Shown: positions 26,999-36,097 of the stretch, in pieces | Position numbering within the stretch: the stretch's first letter is position 1 | Layout: every line of letters starts with the position of its first letter | Assembly: GCF_003627795.1 (NCBI RefSeq) | Contig: NZ_CP032685.1 | Span: forward strand, 868,001 to 932,000 | Direction of reading: 5' to 3' | From: Rhizobium sp. CCGE531 | GTDB lineage: Bacteria; Pseudomonadota; Alphaproteobacteria; Rhizobiales; Rhizobiaceae | DNA: 64,000 bases | The notes under the pieces: model-generated | Told to the model about the DNA's origin: nothing | Seen by the model: the letters and a program-made list of their open reading frames with translations, nothing else | The model's database searches: none | Position numbers and translations under genes: made by a program

Positions 26999-27348
26999 CT
27001 GCTGTTCTCCGTTCGCATCATTGAACATGGTTTTGATGAACAATGCCCGTTCTTGAAATGCGGGCTTTCATGCCTCCCCCGAGCAGCCAAGACGCCATGA
27101 CTTTAAAATGCCATGGCTCGTTTTCTATGGGTCTCGGCTCTCGAACCGCAGTGGCGCCTCAAACAAGAAACAAGGTTACCGTAGGGGACAGTAGCGAAGC
27201 AGCCGAAGCACCCTAAGTATGAAGGCGGCAACAATGGTCTTCAATTAAAATTATCTAATAGGATGAGTTTTAGCACCATAATCGACCAAAGATCTTTGAT
27301 CGCAAGCCCGCTTATTGCAGCTTTTGCGGGCAAAGATATACTCGCGCC
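26999..27348. other. Intergenic region upstream of cls
   Basis: 350 bases holding the leaders of the DUF2934-type gene (minus) and the cardiolipin synthase gene (plus). The part 27236-27300 is AT-rich. No gene, repeat or terminator was recognised. Confidence 0.35.
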
Positions 27349-28812
27349 ATGATCGACCTGGTGGATGCCCATTGGGGCCAAATTCTCGCTGTCCTGTCCA
27401 TTACGCTGGGGGCAGCCGCCGCGATCCACGCGGCAATGACCAAAGAGGATGTTCGCGCGGCGATCGGCTGGGTCGGTGTCGTCATCCTGTCGCCCATCAT
27501 CGGTGCCGTGCTCTATGCTTTCGCGGGTATCAATCGCATCCGCCGGGCCTCGCTCAGTTCACAGAGAGACGCACTCTTTCGCAAGGATGCGAATGGAGAA
27601 CTCTCCAGCTTCGATGCCGATGACGACCAGGTGCGGCGGCTTTTCGGCGAGCGTTTCCGCTCGATGAAAACGCTCGGCGACCGCGTCGTCCGCTATACGA
27701 TGAGCACCGGCAACACGATCGAAATGCTGAGCAGCGGCGATGCTGCCTATGCGGCAATGAAAGCCGCCATAGACGGCGCCGAACGCAGCATCCTGATGGA
27801 AACCTATATCTTCGATCGCGACCCGATCGGCCTGCGCATCGCCGACGCCCTGATCGCCGCCGCCAAGCGTGGCGTCGGCGTGCGCGTGCTGATCGACGCC
27901 GTCGGTGCCCGCTACTCCGTGCCGAGTATCATGGGTTATCTCAGCCAGGGCGGAGTGGACGTCAACGTATTCAATGGCAATGTCATCATCGGCCTCAGAC
28001 TGCCCTACGCCAATCTGCGCACCCACCGCAAGATTCTGAGCATCGACGGGCGGATCGCCTTTACCGGCGGCATGAATATCCGCCAGGGATTCACGCGGGA
28101 ATTCGCCCACGACCATTACGCCCGCGACATGCATTTCTGCGTGACGGGCCCGGCGATAGCCGATCTCTTCAACACCGCCGCCGAGGACTGGCGCTTTACG
28201 ACCGGCGAGGTCCTCAGTGGTCCGGAATGGCGGATTGCGGCGCCCTCCAACGAGCCGGGAGCGCCGGTCTTCATGCGGGTGGTCGCTTCCGGTCCCGACC
28301 GCAGCGTCGAGACCAATCACAAGATGCTCATCGGCGCCTTGTCGGTGGCGCATAAATCGATCCGCATCATGTCGCCCTATTTCCTGCCGGACCGCGAACT
28401 GATCAGCGCGCTGGTCACGGCTGCCCGGCGCGGCGTCGAGGTCGACATCGTCGTGCCGACCGCCAACAATCTCGTGCTTGTCGACCGCGCCATGACGGCG
28501 CAGTTCGACCAGATGCTGAAAAATTATTGCCGCATCTGGCGCGCCGAGGGGCCGTTCAATCATTCCAAACTGCTGGCGATCGACGGAATCTGGGCTTATG
28601 TCGGCTCCTCCAATCTCGATCCCCGTTCCCTACGCCTGAATTTCGAGGTGGATCTGGAAGTGCTCGATCGCGGTTTTGCCGACACCATCGATGCCCATAT
28701 CGGCACAATCCTGGAAACGGCGCATCCGGTCGAACTCGAAAAACTGCGGGCACGGCCCTTTGCCATCAAGCTCATCGAGAAGGTTCTCTGGCTCGGTTCA
28801 CCCTATCTCTGA
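27349..28812 (+). CDS. cls: Cardiolipin synthase (phospholipase D family)
   Basis: 487 aa membrane-associated enzyme making cardiolipin from phosphatidylglycerol. It has two N-terminal helices (about 9-28 and 39-60) and two PLD active-site motifs: THRKILSIDG (about 225) and NHSKLLAIDG (about 404), each an HxKx4D signature, with GGMNIR and GSSNLDPRS following. Length is normal for ClsA-type enzymes. The start has only a weak upstream site. An EEP-family gene follows at 124 bases, the same pairing as clsB and ybhP in E. coli. Confidence 0.9.
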   Translation: MIDLVDAHWGQILAVLSITLGAAAAIHAAMTKEDVRAAIGWVGVVILSPIIGAVLYAFAGINRIRRASLSSQRDALFRKDANGELSSFDADDDQVRRLFGERFRSMKTLGDRVVRYTMSTGNTIEMLSSGDAAYAAMKAAIDGAERSILMETYIFDRDPIGLRIADALIAAAKRGVGVRVLIDAVGARYSVPSIMGYLSQGGVDVNVFNGNVIIGLRLPYANLRTHRKILSIDGRIAFTGGMNIRQGFTREFAHDHYARDMHFCVTGPAIADLFNTAAEDWRFTTGEVLSGPEWRIAAPSNEPGAPVFMRVVASGPDRSVETNHKMLIGALSVAHKSIRIMSPYFLPDRELISALVTAARRGVEVDIVVPTANNLVLVDRAMTAQFDQMLKNYCRIWRAEGPFNHSKLLAIDGIWAYVGSSNLDPRSLRLNFEVDLEVLDRGFADTIDAHIGTILETAHPVELEKLRARPFAIKLIEKVLWLGSPYL

Positions 28813-28935
28813 CGGTCGAGCCCCATGGACAATCTGTCCCTGTCGCAGCCTTTTTACATGACAAGGCCGATTGTCGCTTCTTATACTCCCTTGAATGTGC
28901 CCGACAGGTCTGATCAAGGAACGGTCGACGGATAG

Positions 28936-29775
28936 ATGAAAAAGAACAAAGAAAGTCTCCGTGCGAGCATTCTGGAAAGCCTGAAGAGCCGAAACAAATC
29001 GCGCCCCAAGCCGGCCGGCAAGCCGGATCGTATCGAGGGCACGTTGATCGCCTCCTACAATGTCCATAAATGCGTCGGCGCCGACCGGCGGTTCGATCCG
29101 GAAAGAACCAGCAGGGTCATTCATGAGATCGATGCAGACGTCATCGGCCTGCAGGAAGCCGATACGCGTTTCGGGGAACGCACGGGCATTCTCGATCTGC
29201 GCCGGCTCGAGCGCGAGACTGGGCTTATCCCCGTGCCCGTCGCCGGCGTTGCCAAGGCACATGGCTGGCATGGCAATGTCGTTCTTTTCAAGCAGGGCAC
29301 GGTGCGCGAGGTGCATCAGATAAGCCTGCCGGGACTGGAGCCGCGCGGTGCCCTGATCGCCGAACTGGAATTGGCGCGCGGCGGAAACCTCAGGATCATT
29401 GCCGCGCATCTCGGCCTGCTCCACCGATCGCGGGCCCAGCAGACACGCCTGATCGTCGACCTGATGAGCGACGGCGGCGAGATCCCGACCATCCTGCTCG
29501 GCGACCTCAACGAGTGGCGGCTGGGCGACCGCTCATCGCTCAACACCTTCCAGGCCGCCTTCGGCCCGCTTCCTCCCGCTGTTCCGAGCTTTCCCTCGAC
29601 GCTGCCGCTGCTGGCGCTCGATCGTATCATGGCAAACCGCCGCGGCATGATCTCGGCGGTCGAGGTGCATGACTCGCCGCTGGCCCGCGTTGCTTCCGAC
29701 CATCTGCCCATCAAGGCCGTGGTCAGCCTGGAAACACTGGACAGTGACGCAGAGGCACGGTCGCAGACCGCCTAA
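28936..29775 (+). CDS. Endonuclease/exonuclease/phosphatase-family protein
   Basis: 279 aa metal-dependent phosphoesterase of the DNase I/EEP fold. Visible motifs are SYNVHKCVGAD (metal Asn), IGLQEADTRFG (metal Glu), LLGDLNEWRLGD (Asp-x-Asn) and the terminal SDHLPIKAV (Asp-His). The basic N-terminal 35 residues are not part of the domain. EEP proteins next to cardiolipin synthase genes, such as E. coli YbhP, suggest a lipid-related phosphodiesterase role rather than DNA repair. Confidence 0.82.
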   Translation: MKKNKESLRASILESLKSRNKSRPKPAGKPDRIEGTLIASYNVHKCVGADRRFDPERTSRVIHEIDADVIGLQEADTRFGERTGILDLRRLERETGLIPVPVAGVAKAHGWHGNVVLFKQGTVREVHQISLPGLEPRGALIAELELARGGNLRIIAAHLGLLHRSRAQQTRLIVDLMSDGGEIPTILLGDLNEWRLGDRSSLNTFQAAFGPLPPAVPSFPSTLPLLALDRIMANRRGMISAVEVHDSPLARVASDHLPIKAVVSLETLDSDAEARSQTA

Positions 29776-29777
29776 GG

Positions 29778-29870
29778 CGCGCAAAAGTGTGCAGCGGTTT
29801 CGCGCGACATGCGAAAAATCAAGAACTTAAAGCGCCCGGAGCGAATCTGAAAGATCGCGATGCGCTTTGG
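29778..29870 (+). repeat. RIME1-like rhizobial intergenic repeat
   Basis: Starts GCGCAAAAGTGTGCAGCGG, then has GACATGCGAAAAATCAAGAA. It ends in a stem AAAGCGC (29829-29835) with GCGCTTT (29862-29868). The same word order is familiar from RIME1-type elements in Rhizobium and Sinorhizobium intergenic DNA. It lies just after the EEP gene. Confidence 0.6.
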
Positions 29871-29973
29871 ACATCATCGATACGCTTCATGTTAACTTCG
29901 CATATATAGGTGATGACTGCCGAAAAATCATCTTATAACCTGCTCGCCGAAGAGACCGATCCCGGAGACAATC

Positions 29974-30771
29974 ATGCTGAAAACTCTATTGCTGACTGGC
30001 GCCGCCGGCGGCGTCGGCCAGGCAATCAGGCCGCTTCTGTCGCAAATCGCCGAGAGCGTCGTATTGTCCGATCTGGCGCCGATAACCGATCTGCGTCCGA
30101 ACGAGCGTTTCGTTGCCTGCGACCTTTCCGATCGTGGCGGCGTCGACGCCATGGTTAGGGGTGTCGATGGCATCATCCATCTGGGCGGCATCTCGGTGGA
30201 GAAGCCCTTCGACCTGATCCTGCCGGGCAATATCGTCGGTCTCTATAATCTCTACGAGGCGGCGCGCGCCGCCGGCAAGCCGCGCATCGTCTTTGCAAGC
30301 TCCAACCATACGATCGGCTTCTATCGCCGGGACGAGCGGATCGACAATAAGGTACCAACGCGGCCGGATTCGCTTTACGGCGTTTCGAAGGTATTCGGCG
30401 AAGCGGTCGCCAGCCTCTACTTCGACAAGTTCGGCCAGGAAACGCTTTCGGTGCGCATAGGCTCCTGCTTCCCCGAGCCGCGCAATACGCGCATGCTCGC
30501 CACCTGGTTCAGCGTCAGGGATTTTCTCTCCCTTTGCGGCTGCGCTTTCGACGCCCCCAGGCTCGGGCACACGATCGTCTACGGCGCCTCCGACAATGAC
30601 GAACAATGGTGGGACAACAGCAACGCTGCCTTCCTCGGCTGGAGGCCGCGCGATAGCGCAGCACCTTGGCGGGCCGAAATCCTGTCGAAAGCGCCTCCGG
30701 AGGATCCGAATGATCCGACCGTCATCTACCAGGGCGGCGGCTTTGCCTCAGCCGCCCATCCGGAGGACTGA
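29974..30771 (+). CDS. udh: Uronate dehydrogenase
   Basis: 265 aa NAD-dependent extended SDR oxidising galacturonate or glucuronate to the aldarolactone, the first step of oxidative uronate catabolism. It closely matches my memory of the characterised Agrobacterium enzyme, with identical stretches such as HLGGISVEKPF, GLYNLYEAAR and RIVFASSNHTIG. Catalytic Tyr136 is in YGVSK and Ser111 in SSN. The glycine motif is TGAAGGVG. No other uronate gene is adjacent, so later steps must be encoded elsewhere. It converges on cysA, with a dispersed repeat between. Confidence 0.88.
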   Translation: MLKTLLLTGAAGGVGQAIRPLLSQIAESVVLSDLAPITDLRPNERFVACDLSDRGGVDAMVRGVDGIIHLGGISVEKPFDLILPGNIVGLYNLYEAARAAGKPRIVFASSNHTIGFYRRDERIDNKVPTRPDSLYGVSKVFGEAVASLYFDKFGQETLSVRIGSCFPEPRNTRMLATWFSVRDFLSLCGCAFDAPRLGHTIVYGASDNDEQWWDNSNAAFLGWRPRDSAAPWRAEILSKAPPEDPNDPTVIYQGGGFASAAHPED

Positions 30772-30775
30772 TCCT

Positions 30776-30874
30776 CAGGCAATTCCAGGAAAAGTGCGCT
30801 GCGGCCTTCCTGGAATTGCTGGAAAACAACGACGTGGAGCGGCCCGGAGATTCCGAGAAAAGCTGAACCGCCTT
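30776..30874 (+). repeat. Two-hairpin dispersed repeat, copy A
   Basis: First arm: CAATTCCAGGAA pairs with TTCCTGGAATTG across AAGTGCGCTGCGGCC. Second arm: GAGCGGCCCGGAGATT and GCTGAACCGCCTT. The same element occurs in reverse orientation at 55471-55570, alignable over its whole length. It lies between udh and cysA and abuts the cysA stop, so it may also terminate both transcripts. Confidence 0.78.
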
Positions 30875-31919
30875 AGTTGCCGTTGCGAAACAGCTTCCAG
30901 CGTGTCGGCCTGAAGGCGATGCGGTTGCGATCCAAGGCATCCGCCTTGTTCGGCGGCAGTTCGATTTCGATAGGATCGTGCTGGGCGCCGATGTTGATCT
31001 CGAGATGGCGGGTGCCTGCCACACGCCTGCTGGCAACGAGCAGGCCCGCGATCGCGCCGCCGTCGCCATCACGGAGCTCGATGTCATGGGGGCGGAAATA
31101 GAGGTAGGCTTCGCCATCGGGCTCATGCGGCGTGCTAAGCCCTAGCGGCTTGTCATCGAACCAGATCTCGCCGCTGGTGATGCGGACCTTGAGGCGATTG
31201 GACTGACCGATGAAACCATAGACGAAAGGAGAATTCGGCGTGTCGTAGATCTCGTCCGGCGTTCCGACCTGCTCGATAGCACCCTTGTTGAGCACGACGA
31301 CGCGGTCGGCGAGCTCCAGCGCCTCTTCCTGGTCATGGGTCACGAAGACGGTGGTATGGCCGGTCCGGTCATGGATTTCCCGCAGCCATTTACGCAGGTC
31401 CTTGCGGACCTGTGCATCGAGAGCGCCGAAGGGCTCGTCCAGCAGCAGCACGTTCGGCTCGACCGCCATGGCGCGCGCCAGCGCCACACGCTGGCGCTGG
31501 CCGCCGGAAAGCTGGGCCGGATAGCGCTTCTCCAGCCCGTTCAGCTGCACAAGTTCCAACAGCTCCACGGCACGCCGGCGAATTTCATCGCGTGGCGGAC
31601 GGCGCGATGCCGAGCGGACTTTCAGGCCGAAAGAGATATTATCAAGCACGGTCATGTGCCGAAACAGCGCGTAGTGCTGAAACACGAAGCCGATATTGCG
31701 CTGCTGCACCGTCTTTCGCGACGCATCCTCGTCACCGAAGAAGATCTGTCCCTCCGTCGGCGTCTCCAATCCGGCAATCAGGCGCAGCAGCGTCGTCTTG
31801 CCGGAGCCCGATGGACCAAGAAGCGCAATCAATTCGCTCGAGCGGATATCCAGGGACACATCATGCAATGCGGGAAAGCGACCGAATTCCTTGCGCAGTT
31901 TTTGAACGCGAACTTCCAT
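30873..31919 (-). CDS. cysA: Sulfate/thiosulfate ABC transporter ATP-binding protein
   Basis: 348 aa ATPase. Walker A is GPSGSGKTT (about 34-42), the signature [16 protein letters not shown], Walker [13 protein letters not shown] and the switch His in FVTHDQEEA. The C-terminal TOBE-like regulatory domain (about 240-348) is typical of CysA. The ATG at 31919 follows AAGGAATTC. It is last in the sbp-cysT-cysW-cysA operon, 11 bases after cysW. Confidence 0.92.
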   Translation of the reverse strand: MEVRVQKLRKEFGRFPALHDVSLDIRSSELIALLGPSGSGKTTLLRLIAGLETPTEGQIFFGDEDASRKTVQQRNIGFVFQHYALFRHMTVLDNISFGLKVRSASRRPPRDEIRRRAVELLELVQLNGLEKRYPAQLSGGQRQRVALARAMAVEPNVLLLDEPFGALDAQVRKDLRKWLREIHDRTGHTTVFVTHDQEEALELADRVVVLNKGAIEQVGTPDEIYDTPNSPFVYGFIGQSNRLKVRITSGEIWFDDKPLGLSTPHEPDGEAYLYFRPHDIELRDGDGGAIAGLLVASRRVAGTRHLEINIGAQHDPIEIELPPNKADALDRNRIAFRPTRWKLFRNGN

Positions 31920-31930
31920 CAAGAATTCCT

Positions 31931-32803
31931 TCAGTGACGCCGGCTGGCTGCGATCTCTTCGCTATAGCGCATTTCCAGCAACGTCTTCAGTATAAGTGTG
32001 ACAAGGGCGAGCAGGGCCAGGAGCGTGGCAACTGCGAAGGCCCCCGAGAAATTATATTCGTTATAAAGAATCTCGACCTGCAGGGGCATGGTGTTGGTTT
32101 CGCCACGGATATGGCCCGAAACGACCGAAACGGCTCCGAACTCCCCCATGGCGCGGGCATTGCAGAGCAATACGCCGTAAAGCAGGCCCCATTTGATATT
32201 CGGCAGCGTGACATACCAGAAGGTCTGCCAGCCATTGGCCCCAAGCGAAAGGGCCGCCTCCTCGTCCGCGCTGCCTTGCTCCTGCATCAGCGGGATCAGC
32301 TCGCGCGCGACGAAGGGAAAGGTGACGAACATCGTTGCCAGGACAAGCCCCGGAACCGCAAACAGGATCTGTATGCCATGGCTCTGTAAGTAAGGGCCGA
32401 GCACGCTGTTCGAACTGAAGAGCAGCACGAAGACTAGGCCGGAAATAACAGGAGAAACGGAAAACGGCAGATCGATCAGCGTCGTCAGGAAGGCTTTGCC
32501 CTTGAATTCGAACTTGGCGATCGCCCATGCGGCGGCAACACCGCAGACGAGATTCAGCGGCACACTGATGCCCGCAACGATCAATGTGAGCCGGATCGCC
32601 GCGAAGGTCTCTTCATCGACCAGGGCCTCAAAGAAAGTCTCGATCCCCTTGCGGAAAGCCTCGACGAAGACGGCGGCCAGAGGCAGGAGCACCATCAGCG
32701 TCAGAAAGACGAGCGAAATCAATATGAAAATGATGCGGGCCGCCCGGCTTTCGGTGATGACGGAATGACCCGTTTCAGCAGCGGCAGAAAGATCATGCGC
32801 CAT
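31931..32803 (-). CDS. cysW: Sulfate ABC transporter permease CysW
   Basis: 290 aa inner-membrane subunit with about six helices. The CysW-type segment [15 protein letters not shown] lies in the middle, and the coupling region [16 protein letters not shown] contacts CysA. The second of two closely spaced ATGs (32803) is used because AAGGAG lies 8 bases ahead of it. The gene overlaps cysT by 11 bases. Confidence 0.9.
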   Translation of the reverse strand: MAHDLSAAAETGHSVITESRAARIIFILISLVFLTLMVLLPLAAVFVEAFRKGIETFFEALVDEETFAAIRLTLIVAGISVPLNLVCGVAAAWAIAKFEFKGKAFLTTLIDLPFSVSPVISGLVFVLLFSSNSVLGPYLQSHGIQILFAVPGLVLATMFVTFPFVARELIPLMQEQGSADEEAALSLGANGWQTFWYVTLPNIKWGLLYGVLLCNARAMGEFGAVSVVSGHIRGETNTMPLQVEILYNEYNFSGAFAVATLLALLALVTLILKTLLEMRYSEEIAASRRH

Positions 32804-33650
32804 AGCCATATCTCCTTCTGCTCCACGACTGGATGAGATTGATGATCAAAAGCATGGTGAAGGAAATGAACAGCATCACCGTCGCGATCGACGTCGCCGC
32901 GGCGTAATTGTATTCCTCCAGACGAATGACGATGAGCAGCGGAGCGATTTCCGAGACATAGGGCCTGTTTCCGGCGATGAAGATGACCGATCCGTATTCG
33001 CCGGCCGCACGCGCGAATGCGAGCGCAAAGCCCGTCAGCGCCGCAGGCGCCAATCCCGGCAGCAGCACGCGCGTGATCGTCTGAAAGCGGTTCGCTCCAA
33101 GGGTTGCCGCCGCCTCTTCGACCTCACGGTCGATCTCCTCCATGACCGGCTGCGCCGTGCGAACCACGAAGGGCAAGCCGACGAAAATCAGCGCGATGAC
33201 GATACCGACCGGGGTGAAGGCGATCTTGATGCCGAGCGGCGCCAGGAACTGGCCGATCCATCCATTCGGCGCATAAAGCGTCGTCAAGGCAATGCCGGCA
33301 ACCGCCGTCGGCAGCGCGAACGGCAGATCGACCATGGCATCGAGGATGCGCTTGCCTGGAAAGCGATAACGCACCAGCACCCAGGCAAGGATAAGCCCAA
33401 GCACGGCGTTGACGAGCGCGGCAATGAAGGCGCCGCCGAAGCTCATGCGCAGCGCATAGAGCGTGCGCACATCAAGAGCCAAAGCCCAAAATTTTTCCCA
33501 GCCGAGAGAGCTGCTCTTCCACAGCAAGCCCGACAGCGGAATGAGAACAATGAAGATGAGCCAAGCCAAGGTAACGCCGAGCGCCAATCCGAAGCCCGGA
33601 ATGACGCTCGGCTGCCGTAACCGCCACCGTTTGCGGATTATAGAATGCAT
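32793..33650 (-). CDS. cysT: Sulfate ABC transporter permease CysT
   Basis: 285 aa inner-membrane subunit. It has six predicted helices, the CysT motif [20 protein letters not shown], and the coupling segment [16 protein letters not shown]. It starts 6 bases after the sbp stop. Length matches the family. Confidence 0.9.
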   Translation of the reverse strand: MHSIIRKRWRLRQPSVIPGFGLALGVTLAWLIFIVLIPLSGLLWKSSSLGWEKFWALALDVRTLYALRMSFGGAFIAALVNAVLGLILAWVLVRYRFPGKRILDAMVDLPFALPTAVAGIALTTLYAPNGWIGQFLAPLGIKIAFTPVGIVIALIFVGLPFVVRTAQPVMEEIDREVEEAAATLGANRFQTITRVLLPGLAPAALTGFALAFARAAGEYGSVIFIAGNRPYVSEIAPLLIVIRLEEYNYAAATSIATVMLFISFTMLLIINLIQSWSRRRYGYGA

Positions 33651-33656
33651 TCAGTC

Positions 33657-34685
33657 TTATTGTCCCGGCTTGTAGATCTGATCGAAGACGCCCCCGTCAG
33701 CGAAGAATTTCGGCTGAGCTTGAGACCATCCGCCGAAATCGTCAATGGTCGCCAGCTTCAAGGCCGGGAAACGGGCGACATCCTTGGGATCTGCCGCTTC
33801 CGGCTTGATCGGCCGGTAATAGTGCTTGGCGGCGATCTTCTGACCTTCATCCGAGTACAGATAGTTCAGATAGGCTTCCGCGACCTTGCGCGTGCCCTTG
33901 GTGTCGACATTGCCATCGACGACGGCAACCGGCGGATCGGCGCGGATCGAGACGGACGGGGTCACGATCTCGAATTTGTCCGGGCCGAGCTCATCGAGCG
34001 AGAGATAGGCTTCGTTTTCCCAAGCAAGCAGAACATCGCCGAGGCCACGCTGAACGAAGGTCGTCGTCGCGCCGCGCGCGCCGGTATCGAGAACCGGGAC
34101 ATGCTTCAGGAGTTGGGCGACATATTCCTGCGCCTTGGCATCGTCGCCGCCATTGGCCTGCTTGGCCCAGGCCCAGGCCGCAAGGATATTCCAGCGGGCA
34201 CCGCCCGATGTTTTCGGGTTCGGCGTGATGACTTCGACGCCGTCCTTGACCAGGTCCGCCCAGTCCTTGATGCCCTTGGGATTGCCCTTGCGCACCAGGA
34301 AGACGATTGTCGAGGTATAGGGAACCGAATTGTTCGGGAACTTGGTCTTCCAGTCGGCGGGGATCTTGTGCGTCGCCTTGGCGATCGCGTCGATATCGCC
34401 TTCAAGCGCCAGCGTCACGACATCGGCGTCGAGACCATCGATGACCGAGCGGGCCTGCGCGCCGGAACCGCCATGCGAAGCCTTGATGTTGATGGTTTCG
34501 CCCGTATCCTTCTTCCACTTGGCAGCAAAAGCGGCGTTGAAATCCTTATACAATTCACGCGTCGGATCGTAGGAAACATTGAGAAACGTCTTGTCCGCCG
34601 CCCAGGTCGGCGCAACGGCCGCGACTGAAAAACCGCCGATCAGAACCGCGGTGGCGAGAAGCCGGGAAAGCTTTATCGTCTGCAT
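33657..34685 (-). CDS. sbp: Sulfate-binding periplasmic protein
   Basis: 342 aa with a signal peptide ([20 protein letters not shown], cleavage after TWA). The mature start is [16 protein letters not shown], the family signature. The middle motif is [20 protein letters not shown], and the end is [12 protein letters not shown]. It captures sulfate (or thiosulfate) for CysTWA. The start at 34685 has AAGGGG upstream; longer readings extend into non-coding DNA. First gene of the operon. Confidence 0.92.
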   Translation of the reverse strand: MQTIKLSRLLATAVLIGGFSVAAVAPTWAADKTFLNVSYDPTRELYKDFNAAFAAKWKKDTGETINIKASHGGSGAQARSVIDGLDADVVTLALEGDIDAIAKATHKIPADWKTKFPNNSVPYTSTIVFLVRKGNPKGIKDWADLVKDGVEVITPNPKTSGGARWNILAAWAWAKQANGGDDAKAQEYVAQLLKHVPVLDTGARGATTTFVQRGLGDVLLAWENEAYLSLDELGPDKFEIVTPSVSIRADPPVAVVDGNVDTKGTRKVAEAYLNYLYSDEGQKIAAKHYYRPIKPEAADPKDVARFPALKLATIDDFGGWSQAQPKFFADGGVFDQIYKPGQ

Positions 34686-34846
34686 GGATGCACCCCTTCG
34701 TTTGTCCCTAAACCCTATCAACTTGGTCGTATAAAGTAACGAAGACCGTTCCCGTTTTGGGCAACTCCAGAGAACAGCATCCCATAGAATCCCGAAAAGT
34801 GAAATCACATTCCAGAATAGCGGGCAGCCGCTTGATCCGAGCGCCC

Positions 34847-35302
34847 TCAGACGACGGAGTCGGACATAAAAACCGAATAGAGCTCGTCGGCGCTCCTGGC
34901 CTGCCGCATCGCCGTCAAGACGCCCTCTGTGCGCAGCCGCCTGGCGATCGCGGCAAGCACATTCAGATAGTCGCTGCGGCCGCCTTCCCCGAAAAGCAGC
35001 ACGAATGCCCATTCCGTCGGAACGTCGTCTATAGCCTCGAAATCGACGGCATGGGCAAAGCGCACCATCAATCCGCGCGGTCTGGTCATGCCGGCGATAG
35101 CGGCATGCGGAACGGCAACGCCATTGCCGATGCCGGTGGTGCCCAGCCTCTCGCGAGCCTCCAGCACCCGCAGGACCATGGCCTCATCCAGGCCGAAGCA
35201 ACTGGCCGCCTTCGATGACAGCATCTGCAGCGCCCGCCATTTGGTCGGCACCGACAGGCCGATGAAGGCATGTTCGGGAAGAATGATCGTGGAAAGGTCC
35301 AT
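34847..35302 (-). CDS. EIIA-Ntr-like PTS phosphocarrier linked to kdpDE
   Basis: 151 aa PTS EIIA type-2 (PtsN-like) protein. The phosphorylatable His lies in [10 protein letters not shown] (near residue 68), after the opening [20 protein letters not shown]. PtsN binds KdpD and modulates kdp expression in E. coli, and its placement directly after kdpE points to the same job here. It is probably not the main rpoN-linked ptsN. The ATG at 35302 is used; an upstream TTG is possible. It is 102 bases from kdpE with a small hairpin at 35361-35378 between. Confidence 0.82.
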   Translation of the reverse strand: MDLSTIILPEHAFIGLSVPTKWRALQMLSSKAASCFGLDEAMVLRVLEARERLGTTGIGNGVAVPHAAIAGMTRPRGLMVRFAHAVDFEAIDDVPTEWAFVLLFGEGGRSDYLNVLAAIARRLRTEGVLTAMRQARSADELYSVFMSDSVV

Positions 35303-35404
35303 GGTCGCACTCAAGGTCGAGCAATCGGTCGTTCTGAAATGATTTTCATCGTTGCGAGATCGAGGTGGAAATACCTCGACAACGGATTAGAGGTACTGAC
35401 GACA

Positions 35405-36097
35405 TCAATCCGGCTCGCGCAGGCGATAGCCGACGCCCGTCTCGGTCGTGATATAATGCGGCTGATCGGGAATCTCCTCGATCTTCTGCCGGAGCTGGCG
35501 AACATAGACGCGCAGGTACTGCACGTCGGCCGCCGGCCCCCAGATCTGCTTCAACAGGAACTGATGCGTCAGCACCTTGCCGGCGTGCTGGGCAAGCACG
35601 CGCAGGATGTCGTATTCCTTCGGCGAAAGCTTGATCTCCTTGCCGTCGACCTTGACGATGCGCTTGACGAGATCGATGGAAAGGCCGCCGGTCTGGAAGA
35701 TCGCCTTCTCGCCCTGCTGCTGCAGCCGATGGCGCAGCGCCACGCGAATGCGGGCCGCAAGTTCGTTGACGCCGAAGGGCTTGGTCACATAGTCGTCGGC
35801 GCCGCTTTCGAGCGCCTTGACGATACCGGCCTCGTCCGTGCGGCTGGATAGAATGACGACCGGGATCTGCACCCCATCCTCGCGCCATTCCAAGAGCAGA
35901 TCCTGGCCCGATTTGTCGGGGAGGCCGAGATCGAGCACGATCAGGTCGGGCTGGTCCTCGTCCACCGAGGCTCGAGCAGACGCTGCATTCTGCGCCTCGT
36001 TGACGACGTAGCCCTGGGCACCGAGACCGACGCGCAGCAATTTGCGGATCGGCGGCTCGTCATCGACGACGAGAATCTTGACGGCGGTGGTGTTCAT
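35405..36097 (-). CDS. kdpE: KdpE response regulator
   Basis: 230 aa OmpR-type regulator. The receiver domain (about 8-122) has the acidic pair near the start (VVDDEPP), the phospho-Asp in VLDLGLPDKSG, and the conserved Lys in YVTKPFG. The C-terminal winged helix contains SPKEYDILRVLAQHAG and RVYVRQLRQKIE. Activated by KdpD, it turns on kdpFABC at low potassium. Its ATG overlaps the kdpD stop (ATGA). Confidence 0.94.
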   Translation of the reverse strand: MNTTAVKILVVDDEPPIRKLLRVGLGAQGYVVNEAQNAASARASVDEDQPDLIVLDLGLPDKSGQDLLLEWREDGVQIPVVILSSRTDEAGIVKALESGADDYVTKPFGVNELAARIRVALRHRLQQQGEKAIFQTGGLSIDLVKRIVKVDGKEIKLSPKEYDILRVLAQHAGKVLTHQFLLKQIWGPAADVQYLRVYVRQLRQKIEEIPDQPHYITTETGVGYRLREPD

